Shown: in pieces, positions 33,418-41,744 of the stretch
Numbering within the stretch: position 1 is the first letter of the stretch
Layout: each line of letters starts with the position of its first letter
Source of the DNA: Anaerolineales bacterium
Lineage (GTDB): Bacteria; Chloroflexota; Anaerolineae; 4572-78; J111
NCBI GenBank assembly: GCA_020634935.1
Contig: JACKAT010000006.1
Coordinates: forward strand, 1 to 64,000
Direction of reading: 5' to 3'
DNA length: 64,000 bases
The notes under the pieces: generated by a model
Database searches by the model: none
What the model saw: only the letters and a program-made list of their open reading frames with translations
Told to the model about the DNA's origin: nothing
Translations under genes and position numbers: made by a program

Positions 33418-36093
33418 TTATTCCTGGGCTCGCTGCTTTAACTTGTATAGCTTGTTCAACGCCTCTAACGGCGACAGCGAGTCGACGTCAAGTTCCTTGA
33501 TTTCCTCCACTAACGGGTGGATTTCCGGCGCTAAAAAGGACATCTGCACTCCTGAGAATGCCTGGCGCGTGTGTTCGCGGCGCTCCCGGAAATCGGCGTT
33601 GCCCTCTAACTCCTCCAAAATCTCATTGGCCCGGTCGATGACGGCTTTAGGGATACCAGCGATTTGGGCTACGTGGATACCGTAAGATCGATCTGCGCCG
33701 CCAGGCACAATTTTATGCAGAAAGATGACTTTGCTGCCTTCCTCGGCTACGGCGACGTTATAGTTGCGCAGATGGGGCAAATACTTCGCCACCTCGGTCA
33801 GTTCGTGGTAGTGGGTGGCAAAGAGGGTTTTTGCTCTGATTTTGGGGTTATTGTGAATATATTCCACCACCGCCCGGGCAATGGCCAGCCCGTCGTAAGT
33901 GCTGGTTCCCCGCCCAACCTCATCTAAGATGAGCAGGCTGCGCCCCGTACTCTGCGACAAAATGGCCGCTGTCTCGACCATCTCCACCATAAAGGTACTC
34001 TGGCCGGCGTGAATTTCATCCTGCGCCCCAATACGAGTGAAAATGCGATCCACCAGGCCAATGTGCGCTCGATCAGCCGGAACAAAACTGCCAATTTGAG
34101 CCATCAGCACAATCAGGGCTACCTGCCGCAAAAAGGTACTTTTGCCTGACATGTTCGGTCCGGTGATGATGTGAATCATTTCCTCTGAAGACATCCGAAT
34201 ATCGTTAGGCACAAAGGCTGTAGCCAGACCGTCGGCATCGACCAGCGGCATGGTTTCGACGACCGGATGGCGGCCGTTGACAATGTCCAGGGGGATGTCG
34301 TCGCTGAGGACCGGGCGGATGTAGTTATTGTGCAGCGCTACTTCCGCCAGGGCCGTCACTACATCCAGATAAGCCAGGGTACGAGCGGTAGTCAGCAAGC
34401 GCTGGGCTGAGGCGGCAATCTGAGCGCAGACTTCTCTAAAGATGCGTACTTCAACTTCAAGCTGGCGTTCGTCGGCATTGAGGATAAGGCTTTCATACTC
34501 TTTGAGGTCGGGTGTAATGTAACGCTCGGCGTTGACCAGGGTTTGCTTGCGAATATATTCCGGCGGGACCTGGTCGGCGTTGGCTCTGGTGACTTCCAGA
34601 TAGTAGCCAAAGACTTTATTGAACCCTACTTTTAGACTTCTGATGCCGGTCCGCTCCCGTTCGATCCCTTCCAAATTAGCCACCCATACCTTAGCGTCAC
34701 GCGAACCGGCAATGATGCCGTCCAACTCCGTCGAAAATCCAGGCCGGATGATGCCGACCTTGCCCAGTGTCGCCGGCGGTTCGTCGGCGATGGCTTGATC
34801 AATGAGATCAACGATATCGGGACAAGGGGCGAGGGAATGGAGAATGGAGAATGGAGAATGGGGGTTGGGGGTTGAGGGTTGGAGGTTGGGGGTTATGAGG
34901 TCAACGTTTGGGTCGATCTTAGCCTTAGCCTCAGCCTTCCCGAACAAACCGGCTAATACCGCTTGCACCTGCGGGACAACTTCTAAGCTGCGTTGGATAG
35001 CCTGTAGATCGCGGGGGGTGGCGATGCCCTGGCTGACCCGGTTGGTCAAGCGTTCCAGATCGGCCACCTCTTTGAGATAAGTGCGAATATCGCCGCGAGC
35101 CAGGGTTTGGGTGGTGAAACGTTCGACGTCGTCGAGGCGGCTGTTTAACGCCGCAACGTCGAGCAGGGGCTGGTGGAGCCAGGTGCGCAGCAGCCGGCCG
35201 CCCATCGCGGTGATGGTTTTGTCCAAAACATCGAGCAGCGAACCTTGAACCGCCCCCCGGCGAATGGTTTCTGTTAGCTCCAAATTGCGCCGGGTGGACG
35301 CATCCAAATCCATAAAGTTATCGGTGCTGTAGGCGGTCAGGTGGGTGATATGGTTGAGCGCCGCTTTTTGGGTATCGGCCACGTATTGGATGATCGCCCC
35401 GGCGGCCTGAACCGCCAGCGGTTTACCGGCCAGCCCAAAACCGTCGAGCGTGGCGACATCGAAATGGCGCTGGAGTTCCTGCCGGGCCTGGTCGAGATCG
35501 AATCGCCAGCTTTCATAGAGCGAATGGGGAATCTTAAGAGAGCGCAGCAGGTCTGCACTCTTATCGTGGGGGATCAACACTTCTGCCGGTTTGAGCCGGG
35601 TGATCTCGTTGAGAATCAAGCGGTCTATGTCCCGGTTTTGCAATTGGGTTGCCCCAAATTGGCCGGTAGTGATATCGGCGAAGGCAATACCGGCTTTATG
35701 GTCGGTTACGATCAGCGCGGCCAGGTAGTTGTTTTCGTTGTCGGCCAGCAGCGAGCCTTCCACGACCGTGCCGGGGGTGATGACGCGCTGCACCTCGCGG
35801 GGAACCAACCCGTTGATAGGCGTACTGCCAATTTGCTCACAGATAGCGACTTTGTAACCCAGCTTAATCAACCGGGCGATATAATTTTCGGCTGAATGGT
35901 GCGGCACACCGGCCATCGGCACCCGCTGGTTTTTAGACACCTTGCGCGAGGTCAGCACGATGTCGAGTTCTTTGGCAATGAGCTTGGCGTCGTCATCAAA
36001 CGTTTCGTAGAAATCACCCAGCCGGTAAAATACGATCGCGTCAGGGTATTGTTTTTTGACCGACAGATACTGCTGACGACTAGGTGTGGTCAT
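33418..36093 (-). CDS. mutS: DNA mismatch repair ATPase MutS
   Basis: An 891-residue MutS. The mismatch-binding FYE motif is in RLGDFYETF, the connector and lever domains follow, and the ATPase has GPNMSGKST, DEVGRGTSTYDG and FATHYHEL. A helix-turn-helix dimer region and a C-terminal tail close it. Residues about 384-422 are a low-complexity insertion (KAEAKAKID, then NLQPSTPNPHSPFS) encoded by GGCTAAGGCTGAGG- and GGAGAATGG-type repeats at about 34838-34940. It is in frame, so the gene should be functional. mutL is not in the window. Start overlaps the ybaK stop by four bases (ATGA). Confidence 0.96.
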   Translation of the reverse strand: MTTPSRQQYLSVKKQYPDAIVFYRLGDFYETFDDDAKLIAKELDIVLTSRKVSKNQRVPMAGVPHHSAENYIARLIKLGYKVAICEQIGSTPINGLVPREVQRVITPGTVVEGSLLADNENNYLAALIVTDHKAGIAFADITTGQFGATQLQNRDIDRLILNEITRLKPAEVLIPHDKSADLLRSLKIPHSLYESWRFDLDQARQELQRHFDVATLDGFGLAGKPLAVQAAGAIIQYVADTQKAALNHITHLTAYSTDNFMDLDASTRRNLELTETIRRGAVQGSLLDVLDKTITAMGGRLLRTWLHQPLLDVAALNSRLDDVERFTTQTLARGDIRTYLKEVADLERLTNRVSQGIATPRDLQAIQRSLEVVPQVQAVLAGLFGKAEAKAKIDPNVDLITPNLQPSTPNPHSPFSILHSLAPCPDIVDLIDQAIADEPPATLGKVGIIRPGFSTELDGIIAGSRDAKVWVANLEGIERERTGIRSLKVGFNKVFGYYLEVTRANADQVPPEYIRKQTLVNAERYITPDLKEYESLILNADERQLEVEVRIFREVCAQIAASAQRLLTTARTLAYLDVVTALAEVALHNNYIRPVLSDDIPLDIVNGRHPVVETMPLVDADGLATAFVPNDIRMSSEEMIHIITGPNMSGKSTFLRQVALIVLMAQIGSFVPADRAHIGLVDRIFTRIGAQDEIHAGQSTFMVEMVETAAILSQSTGRSLLILDEVGRGTSTYDGLAIARAVVEYIHNNPKIRAKTLFATHYHELTEVAKYLPHLRNYNVAVAEEGSKVIFLHKIVPGGADRSYGIHVAQIAGIPKAVIDRANEILEELEGNADFRERREHTRQAFSGVQMSFLAPEIHPLVEEIKELDVDSLSPLEALNKLYKLKQRAQE

Positions 36094-36557
36094 GTAACCT
36101 CGACTGCTTTCGCTTTGGTAACCCGCATCAAATCCTGGACCGGCAGTTCTAAATTTACACCGCGCTTGCCCGCGCTAACCAAAATACGATCCATTTCCAG
36201 CGCCGGCTGGTCGATATAAACGGTAAAGTTTTTGTGCAGCAGCGCCAGCGCCGAGATACCGCCAGTTTGCAGGCCGGTTAAACTTTCGGCCTCTTTTTTC
36301 GAGGCCATTTGGACCTTTTTATGGCCGGTGGCTTTAGCAACTTTCTTTAAATCAAGTTCTCGACTGCCGGCCACCATAATTAGCATCGGTTTACCCTGAG
36401 GGGGCAGCACCACCAGCGTTTTGTAAACGAGGTTGTGGGGCAGGCCGAAGTGATCGGCCACGCCGTCAGCCGAGTGAATGGTGTCGGGGAACTCCCGCAG
36501 TGTGAATTTGATTTTTTGCTGTTCCAGCAGGCGCATCGAGTTGAGTTTTTCGGTCAT
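36090..36557 (-). CDS. ybaK: YbaK/EbsC-family aminoacyl-tRNA deacylase
   Basis: A 155-residue single-domain YbaK/EbsC-type protein. The opening MRLLEQQKIKFTLREFPDTI, conserved VYKTLVV, then SRELDLKKVAK with the key Lys region, and GGISALAL near the C-terminal half are family features. Members deacylate mischarged Cys-tRNA(Pro) or related substrates; specificity cannot be read here. It overlaps mutS by 4 bp and begins 2 bp after the RHH gene, so the three are one operon. Confidence 0.9.
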   Translation of the reverse strand: MTEKLNSMRLLEQQKIKFTLREFPDTIHSADGVADHFGLPHNLVYKTLVVLPPQGKPMLIMVAGSRELDLKKVAKATGHKKVQMASKKEAESLTGLQTGGISALALLHKNFTVYIDQPALEMDRILVSAGKRGVNLELPVQDLMRVTKAKAVEVT

Positions 36558-36559
36558 TA

Positions 36560-36748
36560 TTAGGGGACGGGTTCTTTTAAATCTTCTTGATGGTCAGCTA
36601 AATATTGCATCAACACCGAAGCCGCTTCGGCTGACACCGAGCGACCGTTTTGCTGGGCCAACTTTCTTAAAAGTTCGTACTCCCGGTGCTCGATATAGGT
36701 CACCAGGTTTCTCTTTTCCTTTGTAAATTTTCCACCAACTGTGGTCAT
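36560..36748 (-). CDS. Ribbon-helix-helix-like small protein, 62 aa
   Basis: The sequence MTTVGGKFTKEKRNLVTYIEHREYELLRKLAQQNGRSVSAEAASVLMQYL fits a short RHH-type DNA-binding protein: one beta segment, then helix-turn-helix with the GRSVSAEA turn. Antitoxins and small repressors have this fold, but no toxin gene is adjacent; the next gene is ybaK, 2 bp away. It could autoregulate the RHH-ybaK-mutS operon, which is an inference. Confidence 0.65.
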   Translation of the reverse strand: MTTVGGKFTKEKRNLVTYIEHREYELLRKLAQQNGRSVSAEAASVLMQYLADHQEDLKEPVP

Positions 36749-37123
36749 CGTTCCTCACCTAAAGTTTCTAAATTTATCTGGCCGTTCATTATAACATTAC
36801 TTAAAGAATCGCAGAAAATTAATAGCGTTTTTAGAGTTCATAGGGTTTATTAAGTTCGTGAGTTTTCAGCTCGATAATACTACATTTAGCCCTAAAATGA
36901 GGCTTCTCAGCGATGGGATAACCCATTAAACTCCCCTAACTCCAAAAACTCTATGAACTCTATTGGGGAATACGGTCGCCTTTTTTCGGAAGCGTGCTTT
37001 ACAGTATAATAGCTGCCATTCATTTTATTTTTTCAAACTATAGTTGGCTAGTCGGCAAGTAACCAGCCAACCATCTAACCAACTATCCAACTATCCAACC
37101 AACTATCTTTACGGAGGCTTCTG
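36749..37123. promoter_or_regulatory. Divergent intergenic region with inverted repeat and promoter candidate
   Basis: No gene is seen. TAGAGTTCATAG (36832-36843) and CTATGAACTCTA (36951-36962) are perfect 12-bp arms 107 bp apart. TATAAT at 37005-37010 is a likely -10 for the aldo/keto reductase gene, with only a weak -35. From 37050 to 37105 there is a repetitive CCAACTATC-type tract just before the ribosome site. Confidence 0.45.
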
Positions 37124-38107
37124 TTGAACTATCGAAAATTTGGCCGAACGGGCTGGCGGGTCTCGGAAATTGGGTTTGGGGCCTGGGCTATCGGCGGCAG
37201 TTGGGGCCATGTCAGCGAGGCTGACGCGCTCGACGCGCTGCGGGCGTCGCTCGACCAGGGCGTCAACCTGATCGACACCGCCGATGTCTACGGCGATGGC
37301 CGCAGCGAGCAGTTGATTGCCAAAGCCCTCAAGGAGCGCTCGGAGCGGGTGTATGTGACGACCAAAGCCGGGCGGCGGCTCGACCCGCATGTGGCCGCGG
37401 GTTTCACCCGAGAAAACCTGACCGCTTTTATAGAACGCAGTCTGACAAATCTACAGGTCGAGGCCCTGGATTTGGTCCAGCTTCACTGCCCGCCGACCGA
37501 GGTATTCTATATGCCGGAGGTGTTCGGCATTTTGGACGACCTGGTCCAGGCCGGCAAACTCCATTACTATGGCGTCAGCGTGGAAAAGGTAGAAGAGGCC
37601 ATCAAAGCGATCGAGTACCCCAACGTCCAAAGCGTCCAAATTATCTTCAATATGTTTCGTCACCGGCCCAGCGAACTCTTTTTTACGTTGGCCCAACAGC
37701 GGCAGGTGGCTATTCTGGGGCGGGTGCCGTTAGCCAGTGGCCTTCTAACCGGCAAGATGAGCCGCCAGTCCACTTTCGCCGAAGATGATCACCGCCATTT
37801 CAACCGGCATGGTGAAGCATTCGATGTCGGTGAAACATTTTCCGGGGTCGATTTCGAAACGGCGCTGGCGGCGGTCGAGCAGATTCGGCCGCTGGTGCCG
37901 GCCGGCGCGACCATGGCCCAGTTCGCGCTGCGCTGGATTTTGATGTTCGATGCCGTTAGCGGCGTTATTCCAGGGGCGAAAAATCCGAAACAGGCCCTCG
38001 ATAATATCGGTGCGGCCAATTTACCCGCTCTCGACGCTGAGACGATGGCGCGGATCGAGGCCATCTACGCCGATAAAATCAAAGCGCAAGTTCACCAGCG
38101 CTGGTAG
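37124..38107 (+). CDS. Aldo/keto reductase
   Basis: TTG at 37124, with ACGGAGG 6 nt upstream, gives 327 residues. LGRTG-like MNYRKFGRTGWRVSEIGFG, the catalytic region NLIDTADVYGDGRSE (Asp, Tyr), KERSERVYVTTKAG (Lys) and LVQLHCP (in place of the usual His-containing LVQxH loop, here L-H-C) are AKR features. The C-terminal VIPGAKNPKQALDN binds NADP(H). Substrate is unknown. The gene has no operon partner. Confidence 0.92.
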   Translation: MNYRKFGRTGWRVSEIGFGAWAIGGSWGHVSEADALDALRASLDQGVNLIDTADVYGDGRSEQLIAKALKERSERVYVTTKAGRRLDPHVAAGFTRENLTAFIERSLTNLQVEALDLVQLHCPPTEVFYMPEVFGILDDLVQAGKLHYYGVSVEKVEEAIKAIEYPNVQSVQIIFNMFRHRPSELFFTLAQQRQVAILGRVPLASGLLTGKMSRQSTFAEDDHRHFNRHGEAFDVGETFSGVDFETALAAVEQIRPLVPAGATMAQFALRWILMFDAVSGVIPGAKNPKQALDNIGAANLPALDAETMARIEAIYADKIKAQVHQRW

Positions 38108-38199
38108 CGAAAATTAGAAGAGAAAAAGTAGAAATGAAAAAATAGAAATTGGAAGCTGATTCCTGTTTTCTCATTTCCACCTTCTAATTGGTTATCTCT

Positions 38200-39867
38200 A
38201 TGCCCCTAACAACACGCCATCTTAATCGCTATCGCCAAATTGCCGAAGTGCTGGTCAGTCACGGTTTTGGAGCGCTCCTGGCCCAAGTTGGCCTTGACCG
38301 GCATCTAGGGCTGCCCTGGTGGTTGTTTCGCAAAGAACAATCTGACGAAGCCGAGATCACCCCGGCTCAACATGTACGTCTGGCTCTGGAAGAACTGGGG
38401 CCGACCTTTGTTAAACTCGGCCAGATTTTAAGCACCCGCCCCGATTTCTTGCCGCCGGCTTATATTGTCGAGTTGAGCCGGCTGCACGATCAGGTGCCGC
38501 CGGCTGCTTGGGAACTGATTAAAGCCCGGATTGAAGAGGAACTGGGCGAGCCGGTGGAGCGGCTCTTTAAGTGCATCGATCCGGTACCGATAGCCGCGGC
38601 ATCGCTGGCTCAGGTTCACGCCGCTACTCTGCCTGATGGCCGGGAAGTGGTGGTCAAGGTTCAACGGCCCAACATTCAGAAAACGATCAACCTCGATCTG
38701 GATATTCTGTATGATCTGGCTCGGCTGGGGGAAGAACGGACCACCTTTGGTCGCGATTTACTGGAAATTGTGGAAGATTTTTCCGTTTTCCTGAAGGCCG
38801 AATTGGATTACCGGCGTGAAGGCCGCAACGCCGAGCGTTTTCGCGCCAACTTTGCCAACGAGCGACACCTGTACGTGCCTCGAATGTGGTGGGAGTACAC
38901 CTCCAGCCGGGTTTTGGTGCAGGAGCGAATCAATGGCCTTAAGATCGATGATATCGAGGCTATCGAAGCGGCCGGTTATAATCGCGACCACTTGGCGCTG
39001 CACTGCGCCCGTCTTATCATCAAAGAAGTCCTTGAAGACGGCTATTTTCACGCCGATCCCCACCCCGGCAACATTTTAGTGCTGCCCGGTGAAGTTATCG
39101 GTCTGATCGATTTTGGCACCGTCGGATTGCTGCAAGTAAGCGATCGGGCGGCGCTGATCCGGCTTTACGTTATGGCGGTTCAAATGGATGTTGAAGGCTT
39201 CGTCGATCAGTTGATGCGCATGGGTGTGGCTGATATTAACCTGGAACGACGGCCGCTCCAGCGGGATATTAGGCGGTTGTTATTGAAGTACAATGGCTTG
39301 CCTTTGAGCGATGTCCGGGTCCAGGAAGTTTTGGATGATTTGCGGCCGATCCTCTACACCTACAATTTACGCCTGCCCAATGATTTGTGGCTGCTGGCCA
39401 AGACATTTGTGATGATGGAGGGCGTCGGCAAGAGACTGGCGCCCGATTTTGATATCTTCGCTGTGTCGGAGCCGTATGTTAAACATTTTCTGCGCCGGAT
39501 GTGGCGGCCAACCGAGTGGGGACCGGATGTCTGGCGCAACCTGACCGGCTGGAACGATCTGGTGACCGATTTACCACGCCAAACTAACCGCATTCTGACC
39601 CAAGTGGAGCGCGGCGAAGTGGGCTTAAAGCTGCATATTACCGAAATCGATAAAACGGTTCACCGTTTGGATGATATCGCTAACCGGGTGATTTTATCGC
39701 TGCTGCTGGCCGCGTTTATTATGGCCTTGGCGTTGTTGATTCCCACACTCAATTTAACCTGGCCGTGGGGGCTGCTGACCTGGATTATCATTACCAGTTT
39801 CGCAGTGATGTGTTTCCTGGCGCTGTGGCTGATTATCTCGATCATCCGCTCCGGCGGCGGGTTGTAA
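38200..39867 (+). CDS. ABC1/UbiB-family atypical kinase
   Basis: ATG at 38200 gives 555 residues; an in-frame TTG at 38188 lacks support. The UbiB-type KxGQ motif (FVKLGQILSTRPDFLP), AAASLAQVH in place of a Gly-rich loop, VVKVQRP with the Lys, the ExDYRREGRN segment, and HADPHPGNILVL with the catalytic Asp and Asn, followed by IDFGTVG, are all present, so the enzyme looks intact. Two C-terminal membrane helices (about 485-550) are expected. Family members are ATPases linked to quinone or lipid metabolism. No ubi genes are nearby. Confidence 0.93.
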   Translation: MPLTTRHLNRYRQIAEVLVSHGFGALLAQVGLDRHLGLPWWLFRKEQSDEAEITPAQHVRLALEELGPTFVKLGQILSTRPDFLPPAYIVELSRLHDQVPPAAWELIKARIEEELGEPVERLFKCIDPVPIAAASLAQVHAATLPDGREVVVKVQRPNIQKTINLDLDILYDLARLGEERTTFGRDLLEIVEDFSVFLKAELDYRREGRNAERFRANFANERHLYVPRMWWEYTSSRVLVQERINGLKIDDIEAIEAAGYNRDHLALHCARLIIKEVLEDGYFHADPHPGNILVLPGEVIGLIDFGTVGLLQVSDRAALIRLYVMAVQMDVEGFVDQLMRMGVADINLERRPLQRDIRRLLLKYNGLPLSDVRVQEVLDDLRPILYTYNLRLPNDLWLLAKTFVMMEGVGKRLAPDFDIFAVSEPYVKHFLRRMWRPTEWGPDVWRNLTGWNDLVTDLPRQTNRILTQVERGEVGLKLHITEIDKTVHRLDDIANRVILSLLLAAFIMALALLIPTLNLTWPWGLLTWIIITSFAVMCFLALWLIISIIRSGGGL

Positions 39868-39899
39868 GCCTAGTACACTGAGGTATAAATAGCTCCCCA

Positions 39900-39960
39900 G
39901 TTCGTAGTAATGGCTTTAGCCGTTTCTTTCAACAGCACCGCTAAAGCGGTTACTACGAAC
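39900..39960. repeat. GTTCGTAGTAA palindromic repeat, locus 2
   Basis: The outer arms GTTCGTAGTAA and TTACTACGAAC (39900-39910 / 39950-39960) are perfect; inner GGCTTTAGCCGTT and CCGCTAAAGCGGT also pair. It lies between ABC1 (plus) and the SleB-like gene (minus), a position fit for a bidirectional terminator although it lacks the T-run of the copy at 25640. Confidence 0.8.
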
Positions 39961-39986
39961 TATCCAGTTACTTACGCCGTGATGTA

Positions 39987-40715
39987 CTAGTAATACCCTA
40001 ATGGCCAGGTTCTAAAGAAAAACCACTCGCCGATATGGACATCGGCGCGGCTGGCGGGTACGCCTAAATTAGTGATGTCGGTGCGGGAGAGGGCATACAG
40101 ACAGCCGCCGGTGGGGTCGTGGCCGGCCTTGATCACCCGGCGAGCGATTTGCAAAAACTCCTCGCTGGGTTGGATATCGGCCCGGTAACCGAAAAAACCA
40201 CTCGACACGTGGGCAAAGGTATCACCGTAGTAAGGGTTGATCAGCCGATTTTTCGCCACCCAACCGACATAATAGGCTGCCTCTCTATCGCCAGGGGACT
40301 CGCCCTGCATAATTCGGGCTAAATCGATCACATCAATATTGGTCAGGCGTTGTGGGTTGAAAACTAGCGGCAATCCCGGCAGTGAGGTCGGGCGGGGGGT
40401 GTACATCCGGGTCGGCATCGCACCATCGTAGACCTGGGTAGGCAGCCCGGTAGCGATAACGACCTCGGTGGGCGCGGGCGTCCAAGTAGGCGGCAGCACA
40501 AAGCCGTGAGTAGCAGCCGCTTCAATGATCGCCGATGGCAAAGCGGCGGTCAGGGGGCGATGGGTGAGCAGCGGAATGAATAAAAATAGAATAATTCCGG
40601 CGAAGATCATCAAGCAGATCAGGCCGGCAATGGCTACCCATTCTTCCGGCCCCAATGGTCTACGTTTCCGCCCCCGGAAATGGTTTTTTTGACGCGGGGA
40701 TTTTTGGTCGTCCAC
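39987..40715 (-). CDS. SleB-like cell wall hydrolase, membrane-anchored
   Basis: A 242-residue protein. A basic N-terminus (RGRKRRPLGPEEW) precedes one TM helix (about 27-50), then a Pro/Thr linker. The C-terminal domain (about 125-242) has DLARIMQGESPGDREAAYYVGWVAKNRL, matching the SleB/Hydrolase_2 opening LARxxxxEAxGE...GxxAVAxVxxNR, with the Glu kept, and AGHDPTGGCLYAL near the end. The family includes germination and peptidoglycan hydrolases; an extracytoplasmic peptidoglycan role is inferred. Confidence 0.7.
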   Translation of the reverse strand: MDDQKSPRQKNHFRGRKRRPLGPEEWVAIAGLICLMIFAGIILFLFIPLLTHRPLTAALPSAIIEAAATHGFVLPPTWTPAPTEVVIATGLPTQVYDGAMPTRMYTPRPTSLPGLPLVFNPQRLTNIDVIDLARIMQGESPGDREAAYYVGWVAKNRLINPYYGDTFAHVSSGFFGYRADIQPSEEFLQIARRVIKAGHDPTGGCLYALSRTDITNLGVPASRADVHIGEWFFFRTWPLGYY

Positions 40716-40799
40716 TTTTAATTTGTCGGCGCGATGTTAATTTACGTGACTTTGTCCATTGGTGGGGCAGTCAATTACTTGCCTCACCGGTTTTGAGCC

Positions 40800-41672
40800 T
40801 TAACCGATTAACCCCAGCCGGGTTCCATTCAATTTGGCCGGATCGAACCAAGCGGCCGGCCGGCCAAACCAATCGACAGGTGGCAGCAGGTCAAGCTGTT
40901 GGGCGGCCTCAAAGTTGGTTGTATTAATCAAGAAGGCGCAGGGCGACTCGCCAAAACGGGCCAGTTGCATGGCCAGCCAGTCCTTATGAGTTAATGGCGC
41001 GGCCAACGTGACTTGGCTCTCCGGGAAATGGGCCAGTTTGGCTCCAAAATTGACATCGTCCACCACCTGAGGTTCGGCCCAGTGATAGAGACGCTGAAAA
41101 AGCGTGATGGTTTCGGATAGACTTTCGACGCCTACCACAACTTGACCGATACCGGTTAAAACGCTGCCGGTTACGGCGGCGGACGGTTGTACGCGTAGCG
41201 TGCGCGGCGTAATATCTTTGATGATAAATGGAATGGTCGCGCCGGCGGCTTTATCGCCCAAAAAAGCCAAATCCCACTCAACGAGCTGCCCATCAGGGCG
41301 GCGGCGATGGTAGTAGTTAGGTCCGGTGACCGTCACACCCAACCGCCGCACCCGTTCCGCCTCAGCCGCGACATCCTCAGCATAGACTGCCCAGGCGCAC
41401 GGCCCGCCATCGCCGGCAATATGTTCACCCCAAAAGACATTATCTTTTTGCCCTGGCTGCATCGATGAAATAAGTTCAATGTAAGAACCATCGTCAAACC
41501 CCAGCAGCGACATATGGGTGACGCCATTAGAGTGGGGACCGCCATAATCTGTTGTCAAACCGATGGCTGCAAAGCTCGCTTCCAAGGCAGCTAAGGTCGA
41601 TCCGGCTATCGTGACGTGATCGATCGTGAGTTGAATGGGAGCCGCTGGCCCGGCTTGTTCATTTATACCCAT
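40800..41672 (-). CDS. Glyoxalase-like (VOC) domain protein
   Basis: ATG at 41672 (MGINEQAGPAAP), with GGAGG 6 nt upstream, gives 290 residues; a GTG at 41708 is less supported. The sequence ITIDHVTIAGSTLAALEA-type opening, GVTHMSLLGFDDGSYIELI, and a second half with GIGQVVVGVESLSETITLF, indicate two VOC-type modules as in Glyoxalase_3-like proteins. Substrate is unknown. It follows the cohesin-LysM gene by 70 bp on the same strand. Confidence 0.78.
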   Translation of the reverse strand: MGINEQAGPAAPIQLTIDHVTIAGSTLAALEASFAAIGLTTDYGGPHSNGVTHMSLLGFDDGSYIELISSMQPGQKDNVFWGEHIAGDGGPCAWAVYAEDVAAEAERVRRLGVTVTGPNYYHRRRPDGQLVEWDLAFLGDKAAGATIPFIIKDITPRTLRVQPSAAVTGSVLTGIGQVVVGVESLSETITLFQRLYHWAEPQVVDDVNFGAKLAHFPESQVTLAAPLTHKDWLAMQLARFGESPCAFLINTTNFEAAQQLDLLPPVDWFGRPAAWFDPAKLNGTRLGLIG

Positions 41673-41744
41673 CCCGTACCTCCGCAGTGACAGGTGGCGT
41701 AAAGGCACTGATAAATGGACTAATTAGCCCTTTTTCGGCCACGC

